DNA from: Chondrus crispus
Lineage: Eukaryota > Rhodophyta > Florideophyceae > Gigartinales > Gigartinaceae
DNA: 64,000 bases
Assembly: GCF_000350225.1 (NCBI RefSeq)
Contig: NW_005178735.1
Span: 1 to 64,000, forward strand
Direction of reading: 5' to 3'
Shown here one piece after another: positions 39,514-50,269 of the stretch. The notes under the pieces are model-generated. The model saw only the letters and a program-made list of their open reading frames with translations. It had not been told where the DNA came from and ran no database searches. Position numbers and translations under genes: made by a program. Numbering within the stretch: position 1 is the first letter of the stretch; each line of letters starts with the position of its first letter.

Positions 39514-39701
39514 TGTGACACGTGGTTGGGACCGGTGTAAGTAATTGGAAGTTTAAGTTAGTAATTGTAGACCGCGCGCAAAAAGAGTATAAATGCGGTG
39601 GTTTTCGGTCGTCCTGTACGGCCGAGACCAGAGAGACAAATCACAAAAAAAAACACACACGGGTAAGACACGGGACGACGTACCCCGTTTTCACCCTAAC
39701 A
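39514..39701 (+). repeat. 3' LTR of E3 (188 bp)
   Basis: The same sequence as 32948-33133, apart from two substitutions and a longer A run. TATAAA is at 39588-39593. It is preceded by a G-rich polypurine tract and followed by the AGCTT duplication. Confidence 0.93.
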
Positions 39702-39786
39702 AGCTTGGCCAAAAACATTGAAAAGTATTCTGAAGATGGACTATGATTTCGAATTGTCGCATCTAGATATCTCGAATATCTTCTAC

Positions 39787-40232
39787 AGAGTAAACCCTCG
39801 TTATACTGACCCCATTTGTGGCGGGTGCGGAGGAGGGCCAAAGTACACATTAACGAGGGTGCACTGTACCTTTTAGTGTAAGCCACTGTAAGCCTATTTA
39901 CACCCACGAAATCAGCCCATCTTGAGGGGGCCAGGTACCCGGTACGATGGACTCGGCCTTCTTTTGCCCAGCAGACAGGCTGTATGAGAGGCGCAGTGCT
40001 GCCTACAACGAACCGTACCGAAAGTAACCAAAATTATATAAATCTTGAGGCTTCACCGGGCTCCAAAGTGCACTCTACCGAGGGTTCCACTGTATAGTAT
40101 GGGTACACTACGATGGAGGGAAACCTTCGATTCTGGCCCATATGGGCATATGTGGCGGGCAATTCTGGCCGAAAGTGCATTATAGCGAGGGAATCACTGT
40201 ATCGTGGGGTCACTATAACGAGGGTTTACTCT
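39787..40232. mobile_element. MITE with ~27-bp terminal inverted repeats (Tc1/mariner-pogo type)
   Basis: The left end AGAGTAAACCCTCGTTATA (39787 onward) and the complement of 40206-40232 match over about 27 bp with one mismatch (TACTGACCCC against TAGTGACCCC). Further CGAGGGT...CACTGTA motifs inside, near 39870, 40080 and 40180, suggest nested or repeated transposase-binding sites. There is no ORF of substance. The flanking TA is consistent with TA-targeting elements, but the exact duplication is not clean. Confidence 0.65.
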
Positions 40233-40576
40233 ATTCCGAATCGCAGCCACCTGTTCGGGAATTATCCGGTAGTCGAAACCCCCTTCCTCAACCCAGCGAT
40301 AGCGTGCCAGAGTCCCCTTCATAAACGATTTCTAACAAATGAGAGTTCCCGGGCTGGGCTGTGCTCTCAGATGCCAAACAAGAGTATTGGAAGAGAGCTG
40401 AGGCAATGTCACGGAACATGTCTCGCCATTTCTCGCCCTACTCAGCAAGAACGTTGCCCATGTGCCTCAGAGAAGAGCATTCTGCCCAAAGAACTTTGCG
40501 CTAACTTTCATTTATATTGCATAATTCTTTGTCTCCTTTCACGCACCGCTTCTTTACGGTAAAATTACGAGGACTA

Positions 40577-43500
40577 TCACGTGACTTGCATTGGGGTTTG
40601 GCCTAACCTTCCCTCCTTCTCTTCTTCCAGCCACTCGCGAACCGAGCAGTCGCATGTTACTATTTTAGAAAAGAATGTAGTCAGGTCTACGTCTTCCATG
40701 TCTGATATCTTATTTTTCCTTTGGTACTCAGCGGCAAGATTGAGAAATGCGAACCGAATTCTCAGAAACGGGATGAGATTATGACCCTTGAGATAACGCA
40801 TGTGGTGAATAACTCTATCGATTCGTGCATTAAAAGACTCGGCTGTTGTGATACGCTGGCTGTCGAGCTCTGCGTAGCTGTCCGGGTCGAAAAATGAACA
40901 ACATTTGTGCGATTTGTAATGAAAGCATTCCACTGCCAGGCGGCTCCAGTGGAGTAGCGAGGGGGTTCTCAAAATAGTGGACGAGAACAGGTTACATGCA
41001 TTATCGTAGTATATGACTCGATGTGGGCCTCGAAAGTGGCTCAACGCTGTTGAAGGTGCAAGTGACGTTGACTCAGCTCTTGTCATTACGACAAAGCCAA
41101 TTAATTTCGGATTCTCGCATGCGCACTGTACATTAAGAAGACCTGGGTAATGCCTATCTGAAACAGGATATTTTTTGGCGCAGTGATGTGTCTCCGATCC
41201 CTCAAAAACAATTCCTGGGCGACACGGACGCCTTCCAGGAAAACAAATTCCGCTGGCTTCCTGGTCTTCACGCAATGATTTTGCTTCAAAAAGCACCCTG
41301 CTCTTGACGGCATCCATCTTTGCGTAATTCTGAGCATCAACTCCAGAATTTGTTCCATCTTCGATCGTGGTCTCTGCGACAGATGCATATAGCTCCCAGA
41401 ACTTGGCAGATTCTGGCGAGATTTTATTGTCAAACACGCGAAAATAATCCTCCGCTTTCTCGATGAGACGCTTGATGCATTTAGAGACGACTTTCGATAA
41501 ATTTCTTGCCTGTGAAATGTGAGTTCCTGAGCCAAGAAGCTCGAATAGAAATCTCGAAACGACAAGGTTAACCCTTCGAACGTTCACCAGTTCATTTCGG
41601 ACATTCTCACAGAAAGGCAGGCATGGGTACCACAAAGCAAAAGATTAGCATGATTGCATTGCGAAAAGTAGCTGAGATTGTCTATCAGTCTTCTATGCTT
41701 GCAAAAAGATGGTTTTGCCATTGCCCTGCAGTTACTTCTAAGGACTCCTGGACGTTTAAAGCGTTGCTGGCACACCTCCAAATCATCACGTGCACTTGGT
41801 CGGAATAGTATGATGTACACCAAATCCACATGTTCAGTTAACAGAAACTCTACCAAACCCAGAAGAGATTCCAAAACTTGAGTATTTCTTTTTGGGATCG
41901 ACACTAGCACAGTCCCAACCCAAATGCTTTTTCTGCAATGAGCGCTGAGCTCTTTTTCCAAATCGTATGAGTCGCTGTCCACTTCCTTTCTATCGAGAAG
42001 TTCTCCAAACTCAATTGCGGAATTGTCGCTCGCCTCTTCTCTGATTTCAGAATACTCTTCTCGGATGCCAAAAGTCACCCTGAGCAGTTGCATAACTTCG
42101 ACGGCATCATCGGATTTCTCGAACCTTTCTCATTTCTTATTGCAAATTTCGTCGTGCTCTACATCACAAATCCATGATCCCCCACAAAAGCAAGTGTTGG
42201 GCTCCAAATACTGTCTCATAGTTTCCACGAGAATGGGTTTCATTGAAGGCCTTTTTGTCGATTTCGTGGTTGTAAGATGAAATTGGATTTCATTTTCCAC
42301 CTTCAAAGACGAACTCCGTATTGTTCGACGTGCAAATGTGCCCATTTTGCTTGATTGCCCTTCGATTTTCGATTGCTTTTACCACGCGCTGGTTTCTCCT
42401 TATTGCGAGTGGAGCTGATAGCTTGCATGCATCCCTTCGGAAAGATGGGAGCTTCCCCAGGATACCTGCGGCGGTCTTATCTATTAAGATGGCTTTGAAT
42501 CGCATCAGTCCGTCGCTTTCTGTGAGCCCTAACTACATTTTGTCTGAATGAGAAAGCAGTACCTCGCATTCATTGCAGGAAAACAGAGTCTTAGTAACCA
42601 TTTCGCTCTGGACATCAACTGTATTATGAAAGAACCATAATGCTTCATTTGCCCTCCTCCTGCTCCTTTCAGATTCTCCTGATATGCTGCCAAGGATATC
42701 CCTTCCTTTGAATCTTTGTTGAGTGCTTATCGCCGCCGAGAAAAGCTTCACAACAAAGTACGAATTTCTCATTGATAGCTCTCTATAGCAAATACCCTGC
42801 AAATACGCATTACGAATCTCAACCGTGAAAGCAGACCCCTTCCTAACCGGAAATATACCAACCCACTGGCTTTTGAAGTAGACGACATGATTGCAATACC
42901 CACACATCCAGTCTGTGACTCTTACGGATGGGGCACCGTGCGATAACGCGAATAACCGGATTGTTCTGAACCAGGAATTTATAAGCTTTCCTTGTTTGTT
43001 ACCACAATTGCAACACCTTGCGTGACCACCATCGTTCAAGTCCAGACGATTGCCGGGTTTGGCAAATTCGAGCATTCTGAACAATATACTAGTGGCATTG
43101 GCGTCACCCGGACACATCATCAAGCTCCTGACGTGGTCGTTTCGAACGTATTTCTCAGCATCGTCTCCAATTTCCCTGCCAAACACTTCGTTGAAATCAA
43201 CACATTCTGAGAGCTCATCGAATCCGCGCTTGCCTTCATCACCAAGAACTTGAATACTTGAATCCTTTCTACTTGCTAGCGCGCACGACGTTTCGTGGGC
43301 ACAGATTCCTCTTTTGTACGAGGAAGAACGGCAAGTTTGACATTGAAATAGCTTTCCCTCGCACATCAATACAGGGGTGAATATTCGGCGATCCGAATCA
43401 AAAACTACCCAAAACGACCATCCTTGTAAGGCTTGCTGTGTTCGAGAATTCATTACTTTTCTTGCATCCCGTCGCAAATGTGCGACTGGAAACTGCTACA

Positions 43501-44302
43501 TACCGACTGAGGTGTTAGCACCGAAATGACTTTCGCCATCGGTCAAGATGGTCTTAATCCATTGCATAAGAGCGCTATCCGTGAAAACAATTCTTATGTG
43601 TTCACATCTCACTGCGTGGGCAATCGATTCAAATGAATCACATGTGCACCCGATTGAAACCGTTTCCTTTGTGCACCAGAAGTTGTGACATATGGATTTA
43701 GGAGGCCTAATCATAGTCTGCCATAACGGGCCAACCGTGCAGGTGAAATAATCCACCGAATGCTGCAAGCGAGCCGACATCAGAGCGAACTCTCTTCTTT
43801 CGACCACCGTATGCTCCAGTCGTATTTGCCTGCCGTCTCCTGGATCATCAGATAGGTAATCAAGAAGGTGCTGACAACTGCGGACCATCTTTCTGAAAAG
43901 CTCTTCCTCCGATAGCCTCTCAACTTCTCTATAAGACCTCTTCCTTACATCGCCCATTATTAAGCTCAATTTCGCCGGGAAGGCGGAATGTCTCGTTGCC
44001 TTTCCTACCGGCTCTTCAGAGAAATCCACCAAATCAATCATCTCGTAATCAGACGAGCCCTCGTTGCTGGGCTCTGACTGCCCTATGTGGCTTTCTTTCA
44101 CAATGAACCGGACGATATCTTTATCGATAAGCTGAAAATCATTCAGAGTTCTGTTTTCTGTTGTGATTTGCGATATTGTCCGGATTCGCGTTGAAAAGGA
44201 TGGTTCAGCTCCTTCGGTTGCTCTCGGTGTTGCAGAGAGCAGATGCGTCATCCCCGTTTCATCATCATGAATGGTCTTGATTACGGAATCGTTCCTGTCC
44301 AT
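40577..44302 (-). pseudogene. KDZ-like (Kyakuja-Dileera-Zisupton) transposase with SWIM finger, decayed
   Basis: One frame runs from ATG at 44302 through TAG codons at 43498-43496 and 42535-42533 to a TGA at 42292-42290, then continues in other frames to 40577. The N-terminal block ends with a SWIM-type motif (CTCDSF...RCEH). Next is a Cys-rich block (CQTCRSSSYKRGICAHE, CCNCGNKQ, CGYCN) like those linked to KDZ transposases. The C-terminal block (41635-40577) has the signature YYDNACNL...HWSRLAVECFHYKSHKCC and TTAESFNARIDRVIHHMRYL, which matches the late RNase-H-fold part and tail of KDZ-type proteins. At least two frameshifts lie between 42345 and 41600. Assignment to KDZ is from motif memory. 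Confidence 0.6.
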
Positions 44303-44603
44303 TTCTCTACTCTAATTGAAAAATTCGGTCACCCGCACGCCTACAGATATCAGTTGAGTGGCAATCACAGGAAAGAAATTAGGGATTCTGGATCGCTATC
44401 AAGACGCAGCAATAGCGCATTCATCTAGAGTGGCAGAGGAAGGCGCATCTTCACCTGCAGGGTGCAGAACATGGCCAGACGTAATGGCTGAACATCTGGT
44501 CGCACACCTGGTCGCCGGGATCATCTCCACCAGATATTCGACATTTCCCTCCAAATTCGAAAGAAACCTTATTGGAATTTTGAAAGCTTGGTCGCATAAT
44601 TGA

Positions 44604-44816
44604 GTCTCCCTTGCTTCCCCGTCCATCGTCCCTGTCTCTCCACCGCCGCCTCACATCATCCCCTTTCCTTTCGCCACGCTCCGGTGGCGTCGACTACACC
44701 CCCTCTTCCCCCGCTCCTGTCGGACTCTTGCGTTTCGGTTCCCTACCCAGGTGGTGCGTATCCACATTTCGGTTCGCAGTCCAGTTTTACACGTATCCAC
44801 GTGCCGTTCCGCAACA
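44604..44816 (-). repeat. Truncated 3' LTR of Ty3/gypsy element E4
   Basis: 213 bp that match 50054-50266 with about three differences, ending GTTCCGCAACA. Immediately right of it is a pyrimidine tract (CTCGTCCCTTTTCC), the complement of a polypurine tract. The distal 180 bp present in the other LTR are missing. Confidence 0.88.
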
Positions 44817-45171
44817 CTCGTCCCTTTTCCTTCGCTTCTGCCAGAGAAACAACCCAGCAAGCGGGGACGGGGATGAATGAACGCCAATCGTAGTAGGAGC
44901 AGGTATTCGCAACCATCGCTATGGGCTCACGTCGTTGTGTGTCGGCACGTCGCGGTCAGTGCCTTTGTCAAACAGTCTGACGATGACTGCGGGTATGTCG
45001 CTCTCCCTGGTCCATCTTGAGGAAATCCTCCCCGCGATTTGCAGCTTGAACCATCTTTCTTCCTGCCCCGAGCGTCGATTGATTTTCATCTTTGATTCTT
45101 GCATGCGTCTCAGGAGCCGTATCCCATCAGGAAAAACTCCGTTTCTCGCGCTACAGGTCTGCACAGCCTCG

Positions 45172-48100
45172 TCAGGATTTTTTCATTCGATTAGGGTGTA
45201 CACGCGCGGTTTTCCCACCCATTTCTGACTTGAGCACGTAGCTGACCGGCGACAGGACTTCATCGATGCGGTAGGGGCCTATCCAAGGGCGAACGATTTT
45301 GTTTCCCTCCTTGCTAGCGAGTTCAGGCGACCAAACCAGCACTCGACAACCTTCCCTCAATATCATTTTCCTGACGTCCGTGTCGTAGACATCGGCTGCC
45401 CTTTCCCGTGCCTTCCTTCCACGTGACAGAAGGCAATTGTGCAGTCCACGGAGGTGTTCAGTCAGGTCATACGGCTCGCCCCGCAATCCGCGCGCCTCTC
45501 CCGATCCCCAGGACATTAAGGCAGGAATACCAAACATCGCCTCGTACGGTGTGATTCCAGTGGCTTCGTGTACACTCGTGTTGTACCGGAAACAAGCGAG
45601 TGCCACATGCGAGTCCCAGTCCTCAGTCCCTGTGCTGAAGAAGCAGGCTAGGTCTGGCACCAGTGTTCGGTTCCAGCGCTCCACGCACCCGTTGGCTTGA
45701 GGGTGAAGTGGAGAGGTGAGAACGCGACGGACACCGAGTTGTCTTGCCATTTCTCTGACGACGTTGCCGATGAGTTTTGGTCCTCGATCCGAGAGCATGG
45801 ACTCCATAGGCCCAAATATTGACACCCACTCATCCAAAATGACCCTGGCCACTGTGTCAGCCCGTTCATCGGGTATGGGCAGCGCGCGAGCAAACCGGGT
45901 GAACGTGTCGATCATTACCAAAATCTTCACACATCCCGCGGCTGTCCTCGGGGTAACCGTCTGGACGTCAACTGCCACCTGCTCGAAGCGTCTACGTGGG
46001 TGGTACACGACCATCTTGGCATGCTTTTGGGGCTTGGTGGCTTTCGCTGCGGTACAAGCCACGCAGCACATAACCCTTTGCTGCAGGTCCTTTCTCCAGC
46101 CCGACCACCAAAAATAATTGCTCAGGCGGTCCGTAGTTCGCCTGACTCCGTAGTGACCGCTTAGCCTGGACCCATGAACCTGGTCAAGCACTGCGTCAAC
46201 TAGCTTCGGAGGTACTACAATCAGCTCTCTCCCAGCCCTCGTCCTCCGCAACAGTCCCTCCTCATCCACAGCATATCCAAGACCTCGCCTCTTCCAGGCG
46301 TAGTCCTTGATATCGCCAAATTCGGCCAGCTGTTCTGTACGGAAGTCCTCCGGTGAAGGCCCCCCACCCAGTCCTGTGATGCTCAGGAGCGTGCACAGCG
46401 CCTCTGCGTCTCCTTGAACGGTCCCGGGATCTTCCATCTCCCGGAAACAGCGTGCCCAAAGTGGTTTCTCGACCACGTCCCTGCTGAGAGTATCTGGGAC
46501 GACGAGGTCCCCCCCGGGGGCGTATTTGACCGTGAAGTCAAAATCTTGTATGTCGACCATCCAACGTGCCAATCTGCCTCGTGGATCCCTTAGGCTCATG
46601 AGCCACTTGAGGGAGCAATGATCCGTGACTACGACAACGCCCCTCTCCCTATGTAGGTAGAACCTCCATTTACGCAACGCATGTACGACGGCGAGGCACT
46701 CTCCCTCAGTGACTGTGAACTTCTTTTCGGCATCTGAAAGTTTACGGCTTGTGAATGCCACGGGGTACCACCTTTTGTCCTCCCCTTCCTGTAGCAAGAC
46801 CCCCCCGATGCCATAACCGCTTGCATCCGTCATCAGTTTCTTGCTCGCGCCTTGCCTGGGTGCTTTGAGAAAGTCGGGGTCACTGAGGACTGCCTTGAGG
46901 TCCTCCCATGCTCTGCGCTGTCGGGCGCCCCAGCGCCTACCCCAATCTGAGATTACCAACCGCTGCCCCCTTCGCTTTTTTTGTTGAACCCGGTGCCAAC
47001 AAGGACCTCATGGAGGGGCCGAGCAATTTCGGAAAAGTGGTCGATGAAACCCGAGAAAAAATTCATCAACCCTAGGAACCGCATAAGCTCTTCTCCTCCT
47101 CCCGGCTCCACGAGGCGCCTGATAGCTTCTACATGCGCATCTGAGGGCTTGATACCATCTCGGTCGATCTTGTGTCCCAGAATTACAGCCGTGCGCACGC
47201 CAAATTGGCATTTTGACAACTTCAGCCTTGCGCCGGCCTCGTAGAAGGTCTCCAACGCTGAGTCCACCGAGCGAAGGTGCTCCTCCACAGTAGCCGTCCC
47301 CAGACTGACATCATCCATAAACGCCCAGATGTCTAATCCCTTCGTGCCACCGAGAATAAGATTTACAACACGCCGGAATGCCGCCGGAGAGTTTTTCATT
47401 CCCTGTGGAAGACGGACGTAGCGCAGTAGTCCGATCACGGTGCGGATAGCGGTACAATCGCGGGAGGCGTCTTGCAGCTCGATCTGAAAGAAACCGTCCT
47501 TCAGGTCGAACGTCGAAAATATGCTTTTCGTACCCATCCAATCGAGGGTAGCGCGGACATCCTCCATCGGATATGTGTCCGTGACGGTCATTGCGTTGAG
47601 TTCGCGAAAATCCGAGGTGACACGCATTGTGCCGTCTTTCTTCTTCACGAAGACGTTGCACGCGGCCCATGGCGAGGCGGCGGGCTCCACGACCCCCATC
47701 TTGAGCAGTTTTTCAATTTCTGCCTTCTCTACCTCCTCTTCCCGCGGCGAACGTCGTCTAACAGGGCAGCAAACGGGTTTTGCGCCCTCTATCAGTTTGA
47801 TCTCGTGCTGCACACCTCTTATCCTGCCGAGTCCCTTGAAGACCGCACGGCGAGACCACAGTATTTCACGAAGCTTCTCTTGCACCTCTCGCTTCGCATG
47901 GAACTGAGACAAGTCCATGTCTCTTATGGCATCCTCGACATCACCATCGCTGATTATCGCCATTTGTTCCGTTCCTGTGTGCTTCGTCGTCATTTTGGCA
48001 ACGTTTCCCTGGATACTCCTCCCTGAGACCCAGATCCTCCCGCGGAGTGTACGCAGGTCTAGCACGAGTCCGTATCGACGCCAGAACTCGCTTCCAATCA

Positions 48101-48434
48101 GTAGTTTACTGGGAATTTTTTCAGCCACCAGCACCGGTTCCACGAAAGTGGTGCCCCAGAGTTCGAACTTGAGCTTGCCCTTCCCGCAGACGGCAATCTC
48201 ATGTCCGTCTGCGGCTGTAACCGATGCGTCAGCTGGCACCCACGACCCCCCCATTCCCTCAAACCAAGATCGATCAATCCAGATTGATCTCGCCCCGGTG
48301 TCTAAAGGAACTCACACGTTTTCGCCCCCCGCGCACAATTCGACAACAATATTGTTCTCAAAGCCCTTGCGCCGTCCTTGACATCGGCACAAGCGCTCTT
48401 CTGAGCTTATCGCGGGGGACTGGTCGGCCGCTAG
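45172..48434 (-). pseudogene. pol: E4 Pol (protease-RT-RNase H-integrase) with two lesions
   Basis: The frame opens after a TAA at 48437. A TGA at 48314-48312 sits just before the protease motif VPLDTGA. The RT has VFVKKKDGTMR and an FMDD catalytic box (in place of the usual YxDD) and runs to 46953. At the T7 run 46976-46982 (A7 on the coding strand) the frame slips by -1 and continues as QRLVISDWGRRW with RNase H (LMTDASG), a zinc-binding CCVACTAAK, integrase D-D-E (VAVDVQT, LSDRGPK, CVERWNR) and the tail ending VHPNRMKKS at 45172. No chromodomain. The gene would be functional in outline if both lesions were absent. Confidence 0.85.
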
Positions 48435-48444
48435 TTATGCTTTG

Positions 48445-49788
48445 CTAGAGGGGTGCCGGCCGCTTTCCCCTCCCCTCCCCCTTCCCCGCGTTGGACGTGG
48501 CTTTCTGTGACTTGTCGCGGCGCTTCTTATCGCAAGAACGCGCGAGGTGACCCTTGATGCCACAGTAGTAGCATATGGCCGTGGCAAAACGGTCCTCCAT
48601 CGCGTTGGCGCACGGTGCGGAATTCGAACGTGATTGGAGCTTCTCGTTTGCTGTAGTTACTTCATCGCTGAGTACAGCTACGCGCTCTGGCCGGAATTTG
48701 GATTCCCGACTGCTGCCTGCCCTTCTTGTACCCATCATCGCAACCCGGCTCGTCACTTCGTCAAATATTCCCTGCACTGCCAGAGCGTGGTCACGAAGCC
48801 GTCCGCTTAAGGACTGAGTAAAACGGTCCAGAAGCCTCTCGTCCGAGACTGTGTCTGGGAGGGCCACTGCGGCCGTGCGCAATCGTTGCGCGAACTGCCC
48901 AACGCTTTCCCGCCCTCCGTCCCACTCCATCGTGTCAAACGCAATCCTTAAACTTCTCTGGTGACTGCTGTTGCATAGGCGCCCTCGCAGTATCTCCCAG
49001 AGATCGTCGGCGTTGGCATCGAGGTGCGATGATGCGACGTCTTCGAAAATGGCCAAGGCCGTTCCACAGAAAGCACATGCTAGTAGGCGGCGGTGGCATC
49101 CCTCTCAAATGGGGAAGTCCTTACAGAGCCGTGTCCAAGCCTTACGAGCAGCAAAAAACTTCGCGTCGCCCGGCTTGCTGACCTTGACCGGCTCCATAGA
49201 CTTACTGTAAATCCGATACGCTGTGTGAAGGGAGTATACATCCGGCTGCGCACTAGCATCATTTTGCAGCTCCTGTGCACAACTGGAGCCCACAACACGC
49301 GCTTTCACAGAGATGAGTTCGTCCGCCAAAGCTTGCTCCCTGAGGGTGCTCGACGCTTGTGCTTCATCCAGATTTCCCCGTTCGAGGACAGCATACCGCA
49401 CCACCTCGGACATTCTTCCCGGTAGGTTCTCTAGAGAAGTCGGCGCTCTCGATACAACGTCGCCTATCAGCATGACAGTTTGCGTACTTCGTGCCATTGA
49501 CTCTATCATCGCTTCTACCCCCTCTTTCATCCCAGAAAGCGCTTGAGCGACTCCTGACCCATTTGCGGGCGTCCTTAACAATGCCATATCCTCAGAACTA
49601 CGCTGCCCCTCACGAAGTTGGGACGCGTCTGTGTTCCGAGACCGTATCGTAGCAGGTGTCGGTATCGTACCGAGGCCTCCACTGGCTGCGGTCACAGGGC
49701 TTGATGACGGCAGAGCACTCTCGCTCTGACCCGCCTCACCAGAACGTCCGCGATAATCGTCACCGTCTCTCTCGGTGGACTGATTCAT
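48445..49788 (-). pseudogene. gag: E4 Gag with one in-frame TGA
   Basis: ATG at 49788. The frame is continuous to a TAG at 48445 except for a TGA at 49107-49105 (after CKDFPI). After it come ACAFCGTALAIFEDVASS, a capsid-like FAQRLRTAAVALPD...LLDRFTQSLSG region and a zinc knuckle, CYYCGIKGHLARSC (C-x2-C-x4-H-x4-C). The N-terminal third is low-complexity and Ser/Thr-rich. pol begins in another frame about 10 bp after the gag stop. Confidence 0.8.
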
Positions 49789-49873
49789 CACAGTGATTCG
49801 CCCCTTGTTCCATGCCTCTGCCAATCGCTGGCAGTCGGATCGACTTGTGCCGCGATCACTTACAAGCTTGTAA

Positions 49874-50266
49874 TGTTGCCGTTATCCCAACCGCGTGGCA
49901 CTCGCGACCAGTTCAATGAGGGCATCCACCCAAACTCTTTACTTCCTGACTGTTCGGTCCCTCCCCCGGCCTTCTATCTTCCGGAGGTCGCCCTTAAGTA
50001 TATACTTAGTAGAGAGTATACTCTCTACTCCCTGCGAGAAGCTCTCTATCCCTGTCTCCCTTGCTTCCCCGTCCATCGTCCCTGTCTCTCCAACGCCGCC
50101 TCACATCATCCCCTTTCCTTTCGCCACGCTCCTGTGGCGTCGACTACACCCCCTCTTCCCCCGCTCCTGTCGGACTCTTGCGTTTCGGTTCCCTACCCAG
50201 GTGGTGCGTATCCACATTTCGGTTCGCAGTCCAGTTTTACACGTTTCCACGTGCCGTTCCGCAACA
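49874..50266 (-). repeat. 5' LTR of E4 (393 bp)
   Basis: TGTTG...CAACA termini. Two adjacent perfect palindromes lie inside (49995-50008, TAAGTATATACTTA; 50009-50028, centred on GAGTATACTC). They include TATA-like sequence and are probably the promoter core. The inner flank is TTACAAGCTTGTAA, itself palindromic, where a primer-binding site would be expected. Confidence 0.85.
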
Positions 50267-50269
50267 GTA

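Larger units (their letters stand above)
32943..39706 (+). mobile_element. Complete Ty3/gypsy retrotransposon E3 with target-site duplication
   Basis: LTRs at 32948-33133 and 39514-39701 are nearly identical. They start TGTGACACG and end CCCTAACA. AGCTT flanks both ends (32943-32947 and 39702-39706), a perfect 5-bp target duplication. Inside are gag, pol (protease, RT, RNase H, zinc-binding and DD35E integrase), and, on the opposite strand 3' of pol, an ORF with a histone H3-like N-terminus. A polypurine tract (AAGTGGGGGG) precedes the 3' LTR. The two LTRs differ by two substitutions and a 2-bp A-run indel, so the insertion is fairly recent. Confidence 0.95.
44604..50266 (-). mobile_element. 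Ty3/gypsy retrotransposon E4, decayed
   Basis: A minus-strand element: 5' LTR 49874-50266, gag, pol and a truncated 3' LTR at 44604-44816. gag and pol each carry one internal TGA, and pol has one homopolymer frameshift. It has no antisense ORF 3' of pol, unlike E1-E3. A pogo transposon lies against the outer edge of its 5' LTR. Confidence 0.85.
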
